64,000 nucleotides of DNA from an uncultured Acetatifactor sp. (GCA_934433135.1 CAKRZO010000007.1:94382-158381); one strand, 5' to 3'. Positions 35,550-44,600 are shown, counted from the first letter of the stretch. Translations and numbers: made by a program. The notes: a model not told the origin generated them from the letters alone.

Positions 35550-37295
35550 TTACTTTGCTTTCTGTACACAGTCGATTGCACCGAATTTACACAGATTCCG
35601 GCACAGTCCGCAGCCGTTGCACATGGTTTCATCAATAGCAACCGTACCGTCTGCAAGTCTGGTAAGAGCCGGGCAGCCCGGTCTCAAGCAGGCACCGCAT
35701 TTTTTACACTTTTCGGGAACGGGGCGGCAGACATTGGGGAAGACATTTCCTTTTAACAGGACACAGGGAGATTTGGTAATGATAACCGATACCTCATCTC
35801 TTGCGGTTTCTTCCCGGATCAGTTTTTCCAGACCGGCCAGGTCAAATGCATTGATCTCCGTAACATGCTCGATTCCCATGGCTTTGCACAAATAGTAAAT
35901 ATTGATAGCAGGAACAATGTCACCTTTCAGTGTTTTGCCGGTGGCGGCGTGATCCTGGTGTCCGGTCATTCCGGTTGTGGAATTGTCCAGGATGATTACG
36001 GTTCCGGTTCCCTGATTATAAACCATATTCATCAGGGAATTGACACCGGTATGCATGAAAGTGGAATCGCCGATTACAGCCACCCAGTTTTTAATATATT
36101 CTTTGCCCTTGGCTTTCTCCATTCCGTGAAGGCTGGAAATGCTGGCGCCCATACAGATGGTGGTATCAATGACATTTAACGGTGCCACGGCGCCGAGGGT
36201 ATAGCAGCCGATATCTCCGGCCGCATGGATATGTAACTTATTCAGTACCGAGAAAACACTTCTGTGCGGACAACCCGGACACAGAATCGGCGGTCTGGCA
36301 GGAATGTCTTTGGCAGCTTCTGCTTTCGAAGCGGTTCCGTAAATGACTTTACGGAGCATGTTGGCGCTGTATTCGCCCTGGATGGTGAATACTTCTTTGC
36401 CGATGGCTTTGATTCCCCAGGAACGAACCTGTTCTTCGATCACCGGCTCCAGTTCTTCGAAAATATAAAGCTTCTCTACTTTGGAAGCAAATTCTTCAAT
36501 CAGCTTTCTGGGAAGGGGATGCACCATGCCAAGCTTTAATACGGAAGCGTTCGGGCATGCTTCCTTTACATACTGGTAGGGAATACCGCTGGTAATAAAG
36601 CCGATGGAGAGGTCGTTGTATTCGACATGATTGATCGGAAAGGCACAGCCGTCTTCGGCCATTTTTTTCATCCGCTCTTCCACATAAAGGTGGCGCCCCT
36701 TGGCATTTCCGGGCATCATAACGAATTTTGCCGGGTTCCTTTCATATTTTTTATCTTCTATGACTGCACGTTCACACAGTTCTACCGGACCCTGGGAATG
36801 GGACAGTCTGGTTGTGGTACGTAGCATGACAGGTGTGTCATAGGTCTCACTCAGTTCAAAAGCGAATTTGGTGAATTCCTTGGCTTCGCTGCTGTCGGAG
36901 GGTTCCAGAACCGGAATAATGGCCGCTCTTGCCACGCAGCGGCTGTCCTGTTCGTTCTGGGAACTGTAAAGTCCCGGATCGTCTGCAGCAACCAGCACCA
37001 GTCCGCCGTTTACACCGGCATAGGAGGCCGTATAAAGCGGATCGCTTGCTACATTGACACCTACATGCTTCATGGAAGCCATGGCGCGGACACCGCTGAT
37101 GGAAGCGCCGATGGCAACCTCCATGGCAACTTTTTCATTGGGCGACCATTCGGCATAAACTTCCGGATATTTCACAATGGATTCACTGATTTCGGTACTG
37201 GGAGTGCCTGGATAAGCGGCGGAAACTTTAACACCTGCTTCATAGGCACCTCTGGCAATGGCTTCGTTTCCCAGCATGATTTTCATTTCTGACAT
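35550..37295 (-). CDS. iorA: Indolepyruvate:ferredoxin oxidoreductase subunit alpha
   Basis: 581 residues. N-terminal pyrimidine-binding domain (AAYPGTPSTEISESI), then a ThDP-binding domain with CPGCPHRSVF and GDIGCYTLG, then GDSTFMHTG for Mg-ThDP. The C-terminal ferredoxin-like domain carries two clusters: CKKCGACLRPGCPAL and CNGCGLCRNLCKFGAI. The enzyme acts on indole-, phenyl- or hydroxyphenylpyruvate. AAGGAAA precedes the ATG. The surrounding CoA ligases let the pathway run either way: arylacetate formation from amino acids, or arylacetate uptake into aromatic amino acids. Confidence 0.95.
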   Translation of the reverse strand: MSEMKIMLGNEAIARGAYEAGVKVSAAYPGTPSTEISESIVKYPEVYAEWSPNEKVAMEVAIGASISGVRAMASMKHVGVNVASDPLYTASYAGVNGGLVLVAADDPGLYSSQNEQDSRCVARAAIIPVLEPSDSSEAKEFTKFAFELSETYDTPVMLRTTTRLSHSQGPVELCERAVIEDKKYERNPAKFVMMPGNAKGRHLYVEERMKKMAEDGCAFPINHVEYNDLSIGFITSGIPYQYVKEACPNASVLKLGMVHPLPRKLIEEFASKVEKLYIFEELEPVIEEQVRSWGIKAIGKEVFTIQGEYSANMLRKVIYGTASKAEAAKDIPARPPILCPGCPHRSVFSVLNKLHIHAAGDIGCYTLGAVAPLNVIDTTICMGASISSLHGMEKAKGKEYIKNWVAVIGDSTFMHTGVNSLMNMVYNQGTGTVIILDNSTTGMTGHQDHAATGKTLKGDIVPAINIYYLCKAMGIEHVTEINAFDLAGLEKLIREETARDEVSVIITKSPCVLLKGNVFPNVCRPVPEKCKKCGACLRPGCPALTRLADGTVAIDETMCNGCGLCRNLCKFGAIDCVQKAK

Positions 37296-37367
37296 ATGTA
37301 TTTTCCTTCCTTACTGTATAAAATACGCAACAGCGCAGCTTTACAAACGGCACGTTAAAGTGCTTAC

Positions 37368-38669
37368 TTAAAGACCGCTTCTTAAGTCATGGACACGTTT
37401 GGCTTTTCCTTCAAACCGCTGCAGGGTATTGGGGGATTCCAGTGTGACTTTGGCGTCCAGGCCTAAGACCACGCGCAGCTTGCTGCGGATTTTCTTTTGA
37501 ATTTCTTCCAGTTCCCGGTATGCGTCCGTTGCTTTTAACAATTCTACCCGTACTTCCAGTTTATCCGAATGATTTTCGCGGGTTACGATGATTTCATAAT
37601 GAGGACCGACCTCCGGGATGCTTAAAAGCACGGTTTCAATCTGGCTGGGGAAGACGTTTACCCCTCTGATCTTAAGCATATCGTCCGTTCTGCCGTCCAG
37701 ATTCTCCATCCGGCAGGTGGTTCTTCCGCATTTGCAGGGTTCATAGATCAGTCTAGTGACATCCTTGGTGCGGTAACGGATCAGGGGAAGCGCTTCTTTA
37801 TAGATACAGCTGATGACCAGCTCTCCTTTTTCACCGGGAGGCAGTACTTCACCGGTCTTTGGGTTAATGATTTCCGGGATAAAGTAGTCTTCGTTGATGT
37901 GCATGCCGTCGAGACATTCGCATTCTCCGGAAACGCCGGGGCCCATCAATTCACTCATGCCGTAGTTGGAAGTGATCATCATATCGCGTCCCCACATGCG
38001 GTGCATTTCTTCCCGCATGGCTTCCGTTAAAAGCTCACTGCCCACCAGGGCGATTTTTACTTTCAGATCTTTGGCAGGGTCGATGCCCATTTCCTTTGCC
38101 ACCTCGGCAAGACGCAGGGCATAAGAAGGCGTCGCTACCAAGAGGGAGGTTTCGAAATCCTGCATATACATGATCTGTTTTTCAGAATTGCCCGTAGAGG
38201 AAGGTACCATGGCGGCGCCGATGTTCTCCAGTCCGTAGTGCAGTCCTAAGGCCCCGGTAAACATACCGTATCCGAAACAAATCTGGGCGACATCTTTGGA
38301 AGAAGCTCCGCCCATGCAGGCAATACGGGACACACACTCCGTCCACATCTGAAGATCTCTTTTGGTATAGCCTACCACGGTAGGCTTGCCTGTGGTACCG
38401 CTGGAAGCATGAATCCGCACGATCTGGTCTCTGGGAACTGCGAACAGACCGAAAGGGTAATGATCTCTTAGATCCTGCTTGGTTACGAAAGGAAGGCGCT
38501 GCAAATCCTTCAGGGAGCGGATATCTTCCGGGACGACTCCGGCCTCCTCCATCTTCCGGCGATAGGGCGGAACTTTGTTCCATACCTGGTTTACCGTATC
38601 CTGCAGCCTTTTTAGCTGAATTGCCTCAATCTCTTCACGGGGCAAGGTTTCTTCTTTTGACCAAATCAT
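37368..38669 (-). CDS. paaK: Phenylacetate-CoA ligase, copy 2
   Basis: 433 residues, same fold and motifs as copy 1: HASSGTTGKPTVVGYTKRD, NYGMSELMGPGVSGE, RYRTKDVTRLIYEPCKCGRT and GRTDDMLKIRGVNVFPSQIE. The paralogue is clearly diverged, so different arylacids may be used. The start MIWSKEETLP has GAGAGGAAA upstream; the longest frame adds 12 unconvincing residues. It opens the operon paaK2-iorA-iorB-paaK1-ACT. Confidence 0.9.
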   Translation of the reverse strand: MIWSKEETLPREEIEAIQLKRLQDTVNQVWNKVPPYRRKMEEAGVVPEDIRSLKDLQRLPFVTKQDLRDHYPFGLFAVPRDQIVRIHASSGTTGKPTVVGYTKRDLQMWTECVSRIACMGGASSKDVAQICFGYGMFTGALGLHYGLENIGAAMVPSSTGNSEKQIMYMQDFETSLLVATPSYALRLAEVAKEMGIDPAKDLKVKIALVGSELLTEAMREEMHRMWGRDMMITSNYGMSELMGPGVSGECECLDGMHINEDYFIPEIINPKTGEVLPPGEKGELVISCIYKEALPLIRYRTKDVTRLIYEPCKCGRTTCRMENLDGRTDDMLKIRGVNVFPSQIETVLLSIPEVGPHYEIIVTRENHSDKLEVRVELLKATDAYRELEEIQKKIRSKLRVVLGLDAKVTLESPNTLQRFEGKAKRVHDLRSGL

Positions 38670-38788
38670 GTGGGTTTCCTCTCTGCATATTATTTGCTTT
38701 AGCACAGCAAAGCATTAATCTCAAAAAGCATTTTCTTTCTAGTGTACCATAAAACAATGCAGAAATCCAGAGAAAAATGTATTTTTTT

Positions 38789-38813
38789 CGCGAATGGCGC
38801 GTCTGAACTGTTA
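38789..38813. repeat. Copy of the 25-bp dispersed repeat at the end of folT
   Basis: CGCGAATGGCGCGTCTGAAC and the following TGTTAC match the 12552-12576 copy almost base for base. Its inverse begins GTAACAG; the TAA in it is the stop codon of folT. Confidence 0.75.
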
Positions 38814-39317
38814 CTGTACCATTTTTCCGGCGGGGCAATGGTAGAGAGTGTATACGATAATGGTATTTACAACGCCGGTAACGGCCGCCTGAATCAGCCG
38901 CCCGGGCAGGTAGGTATACATAGGCGCCTTATAGAGCAGGGAAAATGCAAAAGAACTGTATACACCGCTGGCAAGTAAGGTGGAGCCGATGATACAGATG
39001 CCGTAGTACAGGATATTTTTGCGTTTCTTTAAAAAGGGTGCGAAGAAGCCCATCAGAAGGCCGAGTGCCATGGGGGTTACCGTAAGAGGCAGGAAAGGGC
39101 TGTATCCTTTGATAAAGCTGCCCAGAATATCGGCGACAATGCCGGCAAGAGCGCCGGCAACCGGTCCGAACCAAAGCCCGGCCAGCATGACAAAAGAGCT
39201 GCTGATCGTAATCCGCAGGGAAGGCGACAGCTCAATGGAAAGAAGCCGTCCGGTTACGATGTGCAGCGCAATTAAGAGCCCTAAAATAATTGTTTTTCTG
39301 GTAGTCCATTTTTTCAT
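38811..39317 (-). CDS. folT: Folate ECF transporter substrate-binding subunit FolT
   Basis: A 168-residue S component of an energy-coupling factor transporter, importing folate with an ECF ATPase module encoded elsewhere. About six hydrophobic helices; ALHIVTGRLLSIELSPSLRITISSSFVMLAGLWFGPVAGALAGIVADILG is the characteristic N-terminal half. The start is the ATG in MKKWTTRK with AAAGGAGG upstream; the longer frame would add a basic tail inside the leader. A tetrahydrofolate riboswitch and terminator in the leader fix the substrate as folate. The stop codon lies inside a dispersed repeat. Confidence 0.93.
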   Translation of the reverse strand: MKKWTTRKTIILGLLIALHIVTGRLLSIELSPSLRITISSSFVMLAGLWFGPVAGALAGIVADILGSFIKGYSPFLPLTVTPMALGLLMGFFAPFLKKRKNILYYGICIIGSTLLASGVYSSFAFSLLYKAPMYTYLPGRLIQAAVTGVVNTIIVYTLYHCPAGKMVQ

Positions 39318-39371
39318 TTTTCTTTTCCTCCTTTGCCTGGTCTGCATGCCTATATCCGCAGGAGAAAAAAG

Positions 39372-39420
39372 AAAAAACCGGATACTTTTCCATGGAGTAT
39401 TACCATAGAAAGGCAGCCGG
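39372..39420 (-). terminator. Riboswitch-controlled terminator of folT
   Basis: The transcript can form UUUCUAUGG/CCAUGGAAA around a seven-base loop, with an outer CCGG/CCGG clamp, then a U6 run. It sits between the riboswitch and the folT ribosome site, as expected for attenuation. Confidence 0.75.
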
Positions 39421-39448
39421 GAGTTTTTTCATCCATTCCAAAAACAGG

Positions 39449-39570
39449 CAAGCAGCGGGATGCGGAAAATACACCGCAGCAGATAGCCGAATTCCGGTAT
39501 CTGTCTTTCGTCCGCCGGGCAACTCCCCGTCCCGACAGCACTTAAGCGCGTATGTTCCTACTCTGCTTTT
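39449..39570 (-). ncRNA. Tetrahydrofolate (THF-I) riboswitch
   Basis: In the leader of folT the transcript shows the THF-I pattern. The outer stem pairs AGCAG with CUGCU; the 5' side continues AGUAG, then CGCGCUUAAGUGC; the middle has CUGUC/GACAG pairing around GGGACGGGGAGUUGCCC and GGACGAA; the 3' side has GCGGUGUAU, pairing back to ACAUACGC, and CCGCAUCC before the closing strand. Binding of reduced folate is expected to favour the downstream terminator and shut off folate import. This is read by eye; a covariance-model search is the formal test. Confidence 0.88.
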
Positions 39571-39600
39571 TTGTAAAATCTTTTGGGATTTCCGGGTATT

Positions 39601-39629
39601 AATATATCACATTTCTTCTTCCCTGTCTA
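39601..39629 (-). promoter_or_regulatory. Promoter of the folT leader
   Basis: -35 TAGACA, a 17-bp spacer, and -10 TATATT, about 30 bp before the riboswitch. Confidence 0.65.
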
Positions 39630-39739
39630 GAAGATTGTTGTATAAAATATAGTTGCTGCATTCTAATAAGTCTGCATTTTGTATAATTATCCTGCATATA
39701 AGACAGAATAAGTTTATAAGAGCGTATTCACTCAAAGGG

Positions 39740-41113
39740 TTATCGGGTCAGTTTGCGGATCCAGTTCCCGTAGTGGGATTCTAAGAAAGCGGGGACGCAT
39801 TTGAAAATCTGGTCGGCATTCAGGCAGCAGACGACAACTACGGGGGAGGCTTTTACCACAAAGGCCATGAAGAAGGAAAAGGGAAGGACGATGCACCAGA
39901 TGCTGATCAGGTCCATTTTGACGACAAAGGCCGCGTTGCCGCCTCCGCGGATAATGCCTCCGTTGGTGGGCATCTGGTAGGACATTCCCACGCATACCAC
40001 GCTTAAGATAATTAAGAAGGTATGGGCCATGTCCATAGCTTCCGGGCTTAGCTGGTAGAGGCGAAGGACGGGGATCCGCAGGAAGAAAAGAAGGATACCG
40101 GAGAGGATTCCGAGGAGGACGAACATGCGTTGCAATCGGATGGAAAGTTTCTTCACGGCCGGAATGTCTCCGGTGCCGATGGCTTTTCCGATCATAACCG
40201 CAGCGGCGCTGGACGAGCCGACTGCCGATGATTTTACCATCATGTAGAGGTTGGAGGCTGCGGAATTGGCGGCTATGGCTGCGGAAGTCATATGTCCCAG
40301 GATAACCGTCTGCAGTGCGGTATTCAGTCCCCAGAGTCCGGAGACTAAGAGCATGGGGGTGGTCGTCTTGAAGTAGTCTCCTGCCAGGGTTTTGTCAAAG
40401 ATCAGGTAATCCCGGAAGGAGAGGGAAAAGCGTTTCCGGAATTTCGTAAGAAGGTAGACCATCAGGACGGCAAATTCCAGGATTCTGGCGCAAAGAGTAC
40501 CGATGGCAGCGCCGGCAACGCCCATTTCGGGTGCTCCGAAGTGACCGAAGATCAGGATATAATTGATGCCGCAGTTGACAAAAAAAGCCAGAATCGACAG
40601 ATAAAAAGCGATCTTTACTACTTCCATGCTTCGAAGCGAGGCAAGGAGAATCTGTGTCAGGGCAAAGAAGAGGTAGGTAAAACGCACGATATTAAGGTAG
40701 GAAACACCTTCTGCAATAATAGATTCATCTGTCGTAAAGCAGCTCACTGCACCGGACGGAAAAAGGGAGACCAGAAGAAACAGGATTACTGCGATGATTA
40801 AGGCGGACTGCATGCCAATTGCCATAATACGTTTCATGGGCTTAAAGTCTTTCTTGCCCCAGTACTGACTGCAGAACATGACAATTCCGTCTCCCAGCGC
40901 CATAACAAGCTGCTGATAAATAAACTGTATCTGGTTGACGGCGGCAACACCGGACAGGGAAGCCTCGCTGTAGACTCCCAGCATGATATTGTCCGCCAGG
41001 TTTACACTTAAGGTAATGACGTTCTGTAAAACCAGAGCAAAATATAACGGAAAAAAAATACGGTAAAAGGATTTGTCTTTTACCTCGCTGTTTGCGGCTT
41101 CCACGGAATGCAT
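39740..41113 (-). CDS. MATE family efflux transporter, second copy
   Basis: 457 residues, about 12 membrane helices in two repeats (SVNLADNIMLGVYSEASLSGVAAVNQI in the first; AVGSSSAAAVMIGKAIGTG in the second). Only distantly like the 17.1-18.5 kb gene. The ATG at MHSVEAANSE has GAGGG upstream. Exporter function is inferred from the family; the cargo is unknown. It is transcribed toward folT's promoter region. It lies downstream of the BlaI-type gene on the same strand, with a terminator between them. Confidence 0.9.
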   Translation of the reverse strand: MHSVEAANSEVKDKSFYRIFFPLYFALVLQNVITLSVNLADNIMLGVYSEASLSGVAAVNQIQFIYQQLVMALGDGIVMFCSQYWGKKDFKPMKRIMAIGMQSALIIAVILFLLVSLFPSGAVSCFTTDESIIAEGVSYLNIVRFTYLFFALTQILLASLRSMEVVKIAFYLSILAFFVNCGINYILIFGHFGAPEMGVAGAAIGTLCARILEFAVLMVYLLTKFRKRFSLSFRDYLIFDKTLAGDYFKTTTPMLLVSGLWGLNTALQTVILGHMTSAAIAANSAASNLYMMVKSSAVGSSSAAAVMIGKAIGTGDIPAVKKLSIRLQRMFVLLGILSGILLFFLRIPVLRLYQLSPEAMDMAHTFLIILSVVCVGMSYQMPTNGGIIRGGGNAAFVVKMDLISIWCIVLPFSFFMAFVVKASPVVVVCCLNADQIFKCVPAFLESHYGNWIRKLTR

Positions 41114-41128
41114 GGTAATCGCCCTCAT

Positions 41129-41429
41129 CTTTCTTTCGGTATTTATGTGATTTTGTATCTTATCCGATGGTACACGAAAAAACAGGTAAAGTCAAGAAAA
41201 AAGGACTGTCTGCAATGGAATTTTAATACCATTCTCAGTCAGCCCTTCCGGAAATTTCTTTCTTTCCATTTGGTTCCCTTTAATTGGGATTTTGTTTTGA
41301 AAAATACATATTCTGTTGTTAAAAATTTTATCATAGTTGTACTTCACAGGAGCCTGTTTCTTGCAATCGTAAACAGCACACACCTGATGCCCCTTTCACA
41401 CAGTCTCGAATCAAAGCTGCAGTTATCGG
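41129..41429. other. 301-bp gap between the MATE and BlaI-type genes
   Basis: The gap holds a terminator at its MATE-proximal side. A possible 63-codon minus-strand frame (41192-41383) starts GTG after AAAGGGG and encodes a basic, cysteine-containing peptide. It runs into the terminator stem, its codon pattern is not gene-like, and I do not accept it as a gene. Nothing else is seen. Confidence 0.5.
41197..41248 (-). terminator. Terminator downstream of the BlaI-type gene
   Basis: GGGCTGACTGAGAATGG pairs with CCATTGCAGACAGTCC with a few bulges, and is followed on the minus strand by a T6 run. Confidence 0.75.
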
Positions 41430-41795
41430 TTATTCTTCTTCCACTTTCTGAATCAATCTCTGCAAAGTAGCGGTTTCCTTTGCGGTCAGTTTCTTGCTGC
41501 CGGCATAGGAGGAAACAAGCTTCATTAAGCTGTTGTCATAATTTACCCGGATCCACTCACGGCACTGCTGGTGCTTATACTCTTCCGGGGTATACTTCGC
41601 TGCAACATAACCCCATTTTCTGCGGATAGCATCCTTCTCTTCCATTCTGGTAAGGAAGGTGTTCATTGTCTGACGCTTCCAGTCCTTTCCGCGTTCCAGA
41701 AGAAGCTCATATAGCTCTCCTGCGCGAATCTCACGATCGATTTCCCACAGAACTTCCATGATGAATGCCTCGCTGTCTGATAAACTGTACTTCAT
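41430..41795 (-). CDS. BlaI/MecI/CopY-type transcriptional repressor
   Basis: 121 residues. N-terminal winged helix LSDSEAFIMEVLWEIDREIRAGELYELL and QTMNTFLTRMEEKDAIRRKWGYVAAKYTP, then a C-terminal dimerisation helix, normal for BlaI/MecI. In the classic systems a BlaR/MecR membrane protease cuts the repressor, but no such gene or beta-lactamase is seen here. The gene has a near-consensus promoter whose -35 box overlaps a TGACA/TGTCA palindrome, so self-repression is likely. Its other targets are unknown. Confidence 0.9.
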   Translation of the reverse strand: MKYSLSDSEAFIMEVLWEIDREIRAGELYELLLERGKDWKRQTMNTFLTRMEEKDAIRRKWGYVAAKYTPEEYKHQQCREWIRVNYDNSLMKLVSSYAGSKKLTAKETATLQRLIQKVEEE

Positions 41796-41851
41796 TTTCT
41801 ACTTCTCCTTTTTGGTTATTCGCATTATTTTTTAATAAAATAGCTAAATCA

Positions 41852-41880
41852 AGTGTACAATTAAATCTGACATTTGTCAA
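41852..41880 (-). promoter_or_regulatory. Promoter and likely operator of the BlaI-type gene
   Basis: -35 TTGACA, a 17-bp spacer, and -10 TACACT. The palindrome TGACATTTGTCA (41868-41879) overlaps the -35 box, and a TGTACA lies at the -10 end. Confidence 0.7.
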
Positions 41881-42082
41881 GTATTATGTGATGAAACTCC
41901 GTTTCAATGTAGAAATATTTATTTTTTTACGCTGAATGCAAAAATTCGTATTGATATTTACGGATTTATTTAAAAATTTCACGGTCTTTTCCTTTTTTGG
42001 TATCGGTTTATAGGATATTGTGTTAGAATATACAGAAGCAGCCCCTTTGCGGCATTACGGTGGACGGATGGAGAAAATAACT

Positions 42083-44235
42083 ATGTTTCAATTAATGATT
42101 GCAGATGATAACCCCTATATTATCGAAGAACTGTGTAACGTCATTGACTGGGAAGACTTTGATATGTGCATTGCAGGTACGTTTCCCAACGGGCAGGCGC
42201 TTTTGGAAGCCGCCGAAAAAATATGCCGGATGTGGTGCTTACGGATATCTCCATGCCGGTGTTGGACGGGATCGGTCTTGCTGGTGCGCTGCGCCGGATT
42301 TCGGGAGACGTGAAGATTATTTTCATTTCCAGTTACGCCGACTTTTCCTATGCGCAGAAAGCGCTGCAGGTTCAGGTATTTGAATATATCTTAAAGCCGT
42401 TTGATAATAAACAGCTTGCGGATACCATGAACCGTACGTTAAAAGAACTGCAGGCGGAATCTTATCAGCGTTATGAACAAAAAAGGATGTTAAAGCAGGT
42501 GGAAACGTTCCGCAAGCTTGCTCTGGAAAAATATATGTCCGAACTTTTGTACCATACGGAAGATGACGAAAGAGTTTCAACGGAGCTTGCCTCGCTGGAA
42601 GTGGCTTTATACCCTTCTTTTAAGTTTCTGCTTGCCCTGATGAAACCGGATAAGGAAGACGGGATGTTTCGAAGCAATGTCGTAAACCGGATCCGGTCTA
42701 TCCTGTATCAGAATATTAAGAAGGAATATCAGACTGTTTTCATGCCGGTTACCGGCGGACATTTCACCGTTCTGTATATCTGTCAGGAGAACTTCTCCGG
42801 TCTGACGGATCTGCTGGCGCAGTTAAGCATTGATATTGAAGCCATGACCGGGCTCCACCTTACGATCGGTTACAGCCGCTCCTGCAGGAGTTTCCGGCAG
42901 CTGTCGGTGCTTTATGCCCAGGCCGAAGAAGCACTTACCCAGGCGGAAATCATGCACATGCCCTTACTTGGTTATAAAGCTGTCCAGCCGACGGAGGGCA
43001 CTCTTTGCCCGGAAAAAGATACGAAATGGAAATTGCCTGCATCGGAGACAAAGACCGCAGGATCTGCGGATGCAGCCGCCAAAAAAGCCCCCTCCTCTCC
43101 CGCTTCCAGAAAATATGTAAAAGAGATGAAGGCATATGTTTTTGTAAAGCCCGGAAATATCATTCCGATGAACTACCACTTCACGACAACAAAAGCACAT
43201 ATAACCGCCATGGGCGGCAAAGTCGCGGAGATTCTCGATGCCCGGGGGTTGAAAGAAGAAAGCAACCACCCTTTCAAAGGCAACTTTGACATAGGCGCTC
43301 TTGCCGATTTAATTAAAAAAGAGGGAGCGGAAAATATCCCCTTTGTTCGCTTGGAGGCGGGGACAAACCTTATCGGAGGACAACCGTTTTCTCTTGAAAA
43401 TGCACTGGACGTCTGCCGTCTTGCGCATTCAAACGGAATCCTTACCGTTCTTGACGCAAGCCTTTGGCAGGATAACCTGTATTTTATCAAACAACGCGAA
43501 AAAGCATGCAAAGATATGTCGCTGCGCGAGATAACTCTCGCACTTTCCGCCGAAATCGATATCACATACTTCTCCGCCCGCAAGCTCGGATTTGCCCGCG
43601 GCGGCGGAATTTGTACGCATTCGGAAGAACTCTGCTCTCGCATGAGAGAACTAATCCCGATGTATGAGGGATTTTTGACCTACGGCGGAATGAGCGTGCG
43701 CGAGATGGAGGCAATCACGGTCGGGCTTGACGAAACAATGGACGAGGATATAGTTTCTCAGGGTCCGATGTTTATCGAGTATATGTGCAATTCTCTTTCG
43801 GAGTGCGGCGTGCCGGTCGTAACTCCCGCGGGGGGACTCGGTTGCCATGTCAACGCAAAAAAGTTTTTGCCCCATATCCCGCAAAACGAATATCCCGCAG
43901 GCGCGCTGGCTGCCGCAATATATCTTGCGGGCGGCGTCAGGGGCATGGAGCGGGGAACCCTCTCCGAGCAAAGAGAAGAGGACGGAACCGAACCGATGGC
44001 GGAAATGGAACTTGTCCGGCTTGCCCTGCCCCGCAGAGTTTTTACTCTCTCACAAATAGAATATGCCATCGACCGCATCGCGTGGCTTTACAAACACCGC
44101 GACCTCATAGGCGGTCTGCGCTTTGTGGAGGAACCGAAAGTACTTCGCTTCTTCTTCGGTCGTCTTGAACCCATCGGCGATTGGCAGGAAAATCTCATCG
44201 CCCGGTTTGAAGAAGATTTCGGCGACAGCTTGTAA
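42083..44235 (+). pseudogene. Broken YesN-like response regulator fused to a tryptophanase fragment
   Basis: Two damaged genes in one frame. The first part is a receiver domain (FQLMIADDNPYIIEELCNVIDWEDFDMCIAG, then, in another frame, NMPDVVLTDISMPVLDGIGLAG, SSYADFSYAQKALQ, KPFDNKQL) and the linker region of a YesN/AraC-type regulator. A run of six A at 42216-42221, where seven would keep the frame, splits the receiver. Just where the AraC-type DNA-binding domain should begin (near 43140) the sequence changes into tryptophanase from about its residue 130 onward (MNYHFTTTKAHI, DASLWQDNLYFIKQREK, GFLTYGGMSVREMEA, VEEPKVLRFFF). The PLP lysine (SARKLGFA) is kept but the N-terminal quarter is missing. 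Neither half should work alone as annotated. A real fusion protein cannot be ruled out, since the frame is open from 42166 to the tryptophanase stop. Confidence 0.85.
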
Positions 44236-44301
44236 TATTTTTAACTTTTTAACTTCCCGCGTCATAAACTGTAATATATTGTGTTATTACGGGAGGACAC
44301 C

Positions 44302-44538
44302 ATGGAAACATGGCTTGAAAGCTTAATTACCGATACGCCCCAACAAGGGTTTGAACTTGCCATAAAATTATCGCAAATGGGCGTAAAATACACTCAGCCG
44401 TCGGAAAAGATAAGGAACAAACTAAGACCCGTGTATTCACGCAACGCAAACAGCCTCATTGCCGTTTCGGATGTTGTTGCGAAAAACTTTGCGACCGTTG
44501 CGGCGGCAAATAACTATTGGAACAGAAATAAAACATAA
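44302..44538 (+). CDS. Hypothetical protein, 78 residues
   Basis: Starts at an ATG with GGGAGGA four bases upstream (METWLESLITDTPQQGFELAIKL). It is soluble and helical, with no membrane segment and no domain I recognise. Codon use resembles the tryptophanase fragment and GH32 gene, not the rest of the window, so it probably arrived with that block. A terminator hairpin follows. Confidence 0.65.
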   Translation: METWLESLITDTPQQGFELAIKLSQMGVKYTQPSEKIRNKLRPVYSRNANSLIAVSDVVAKNFATVAAANNYWNRNKT

Positions 44539-44558
44539 CGGCACTTTCTTTGCCGGTA

Positions 44559-44600
44559 AAAGACTCTCGCACTTTTTTCATTGTGCGGGAGCCTTTTATT
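44559..44600 (+). terminator. Terminator after the 78-residue gene
   Basis: GACTCTCGCAC and GTGCGGGAGCC form a stem followed by TTTTATTT. Confidence 0.7.

Noticed and set aside
41192..41383. 63-codon minus-strand frame after the BlaI-type gene
   Set aside because: It runs through a terminator stem, has no recognisable domain, and its composition is not gene-like; only a fair ribosome site supports it.
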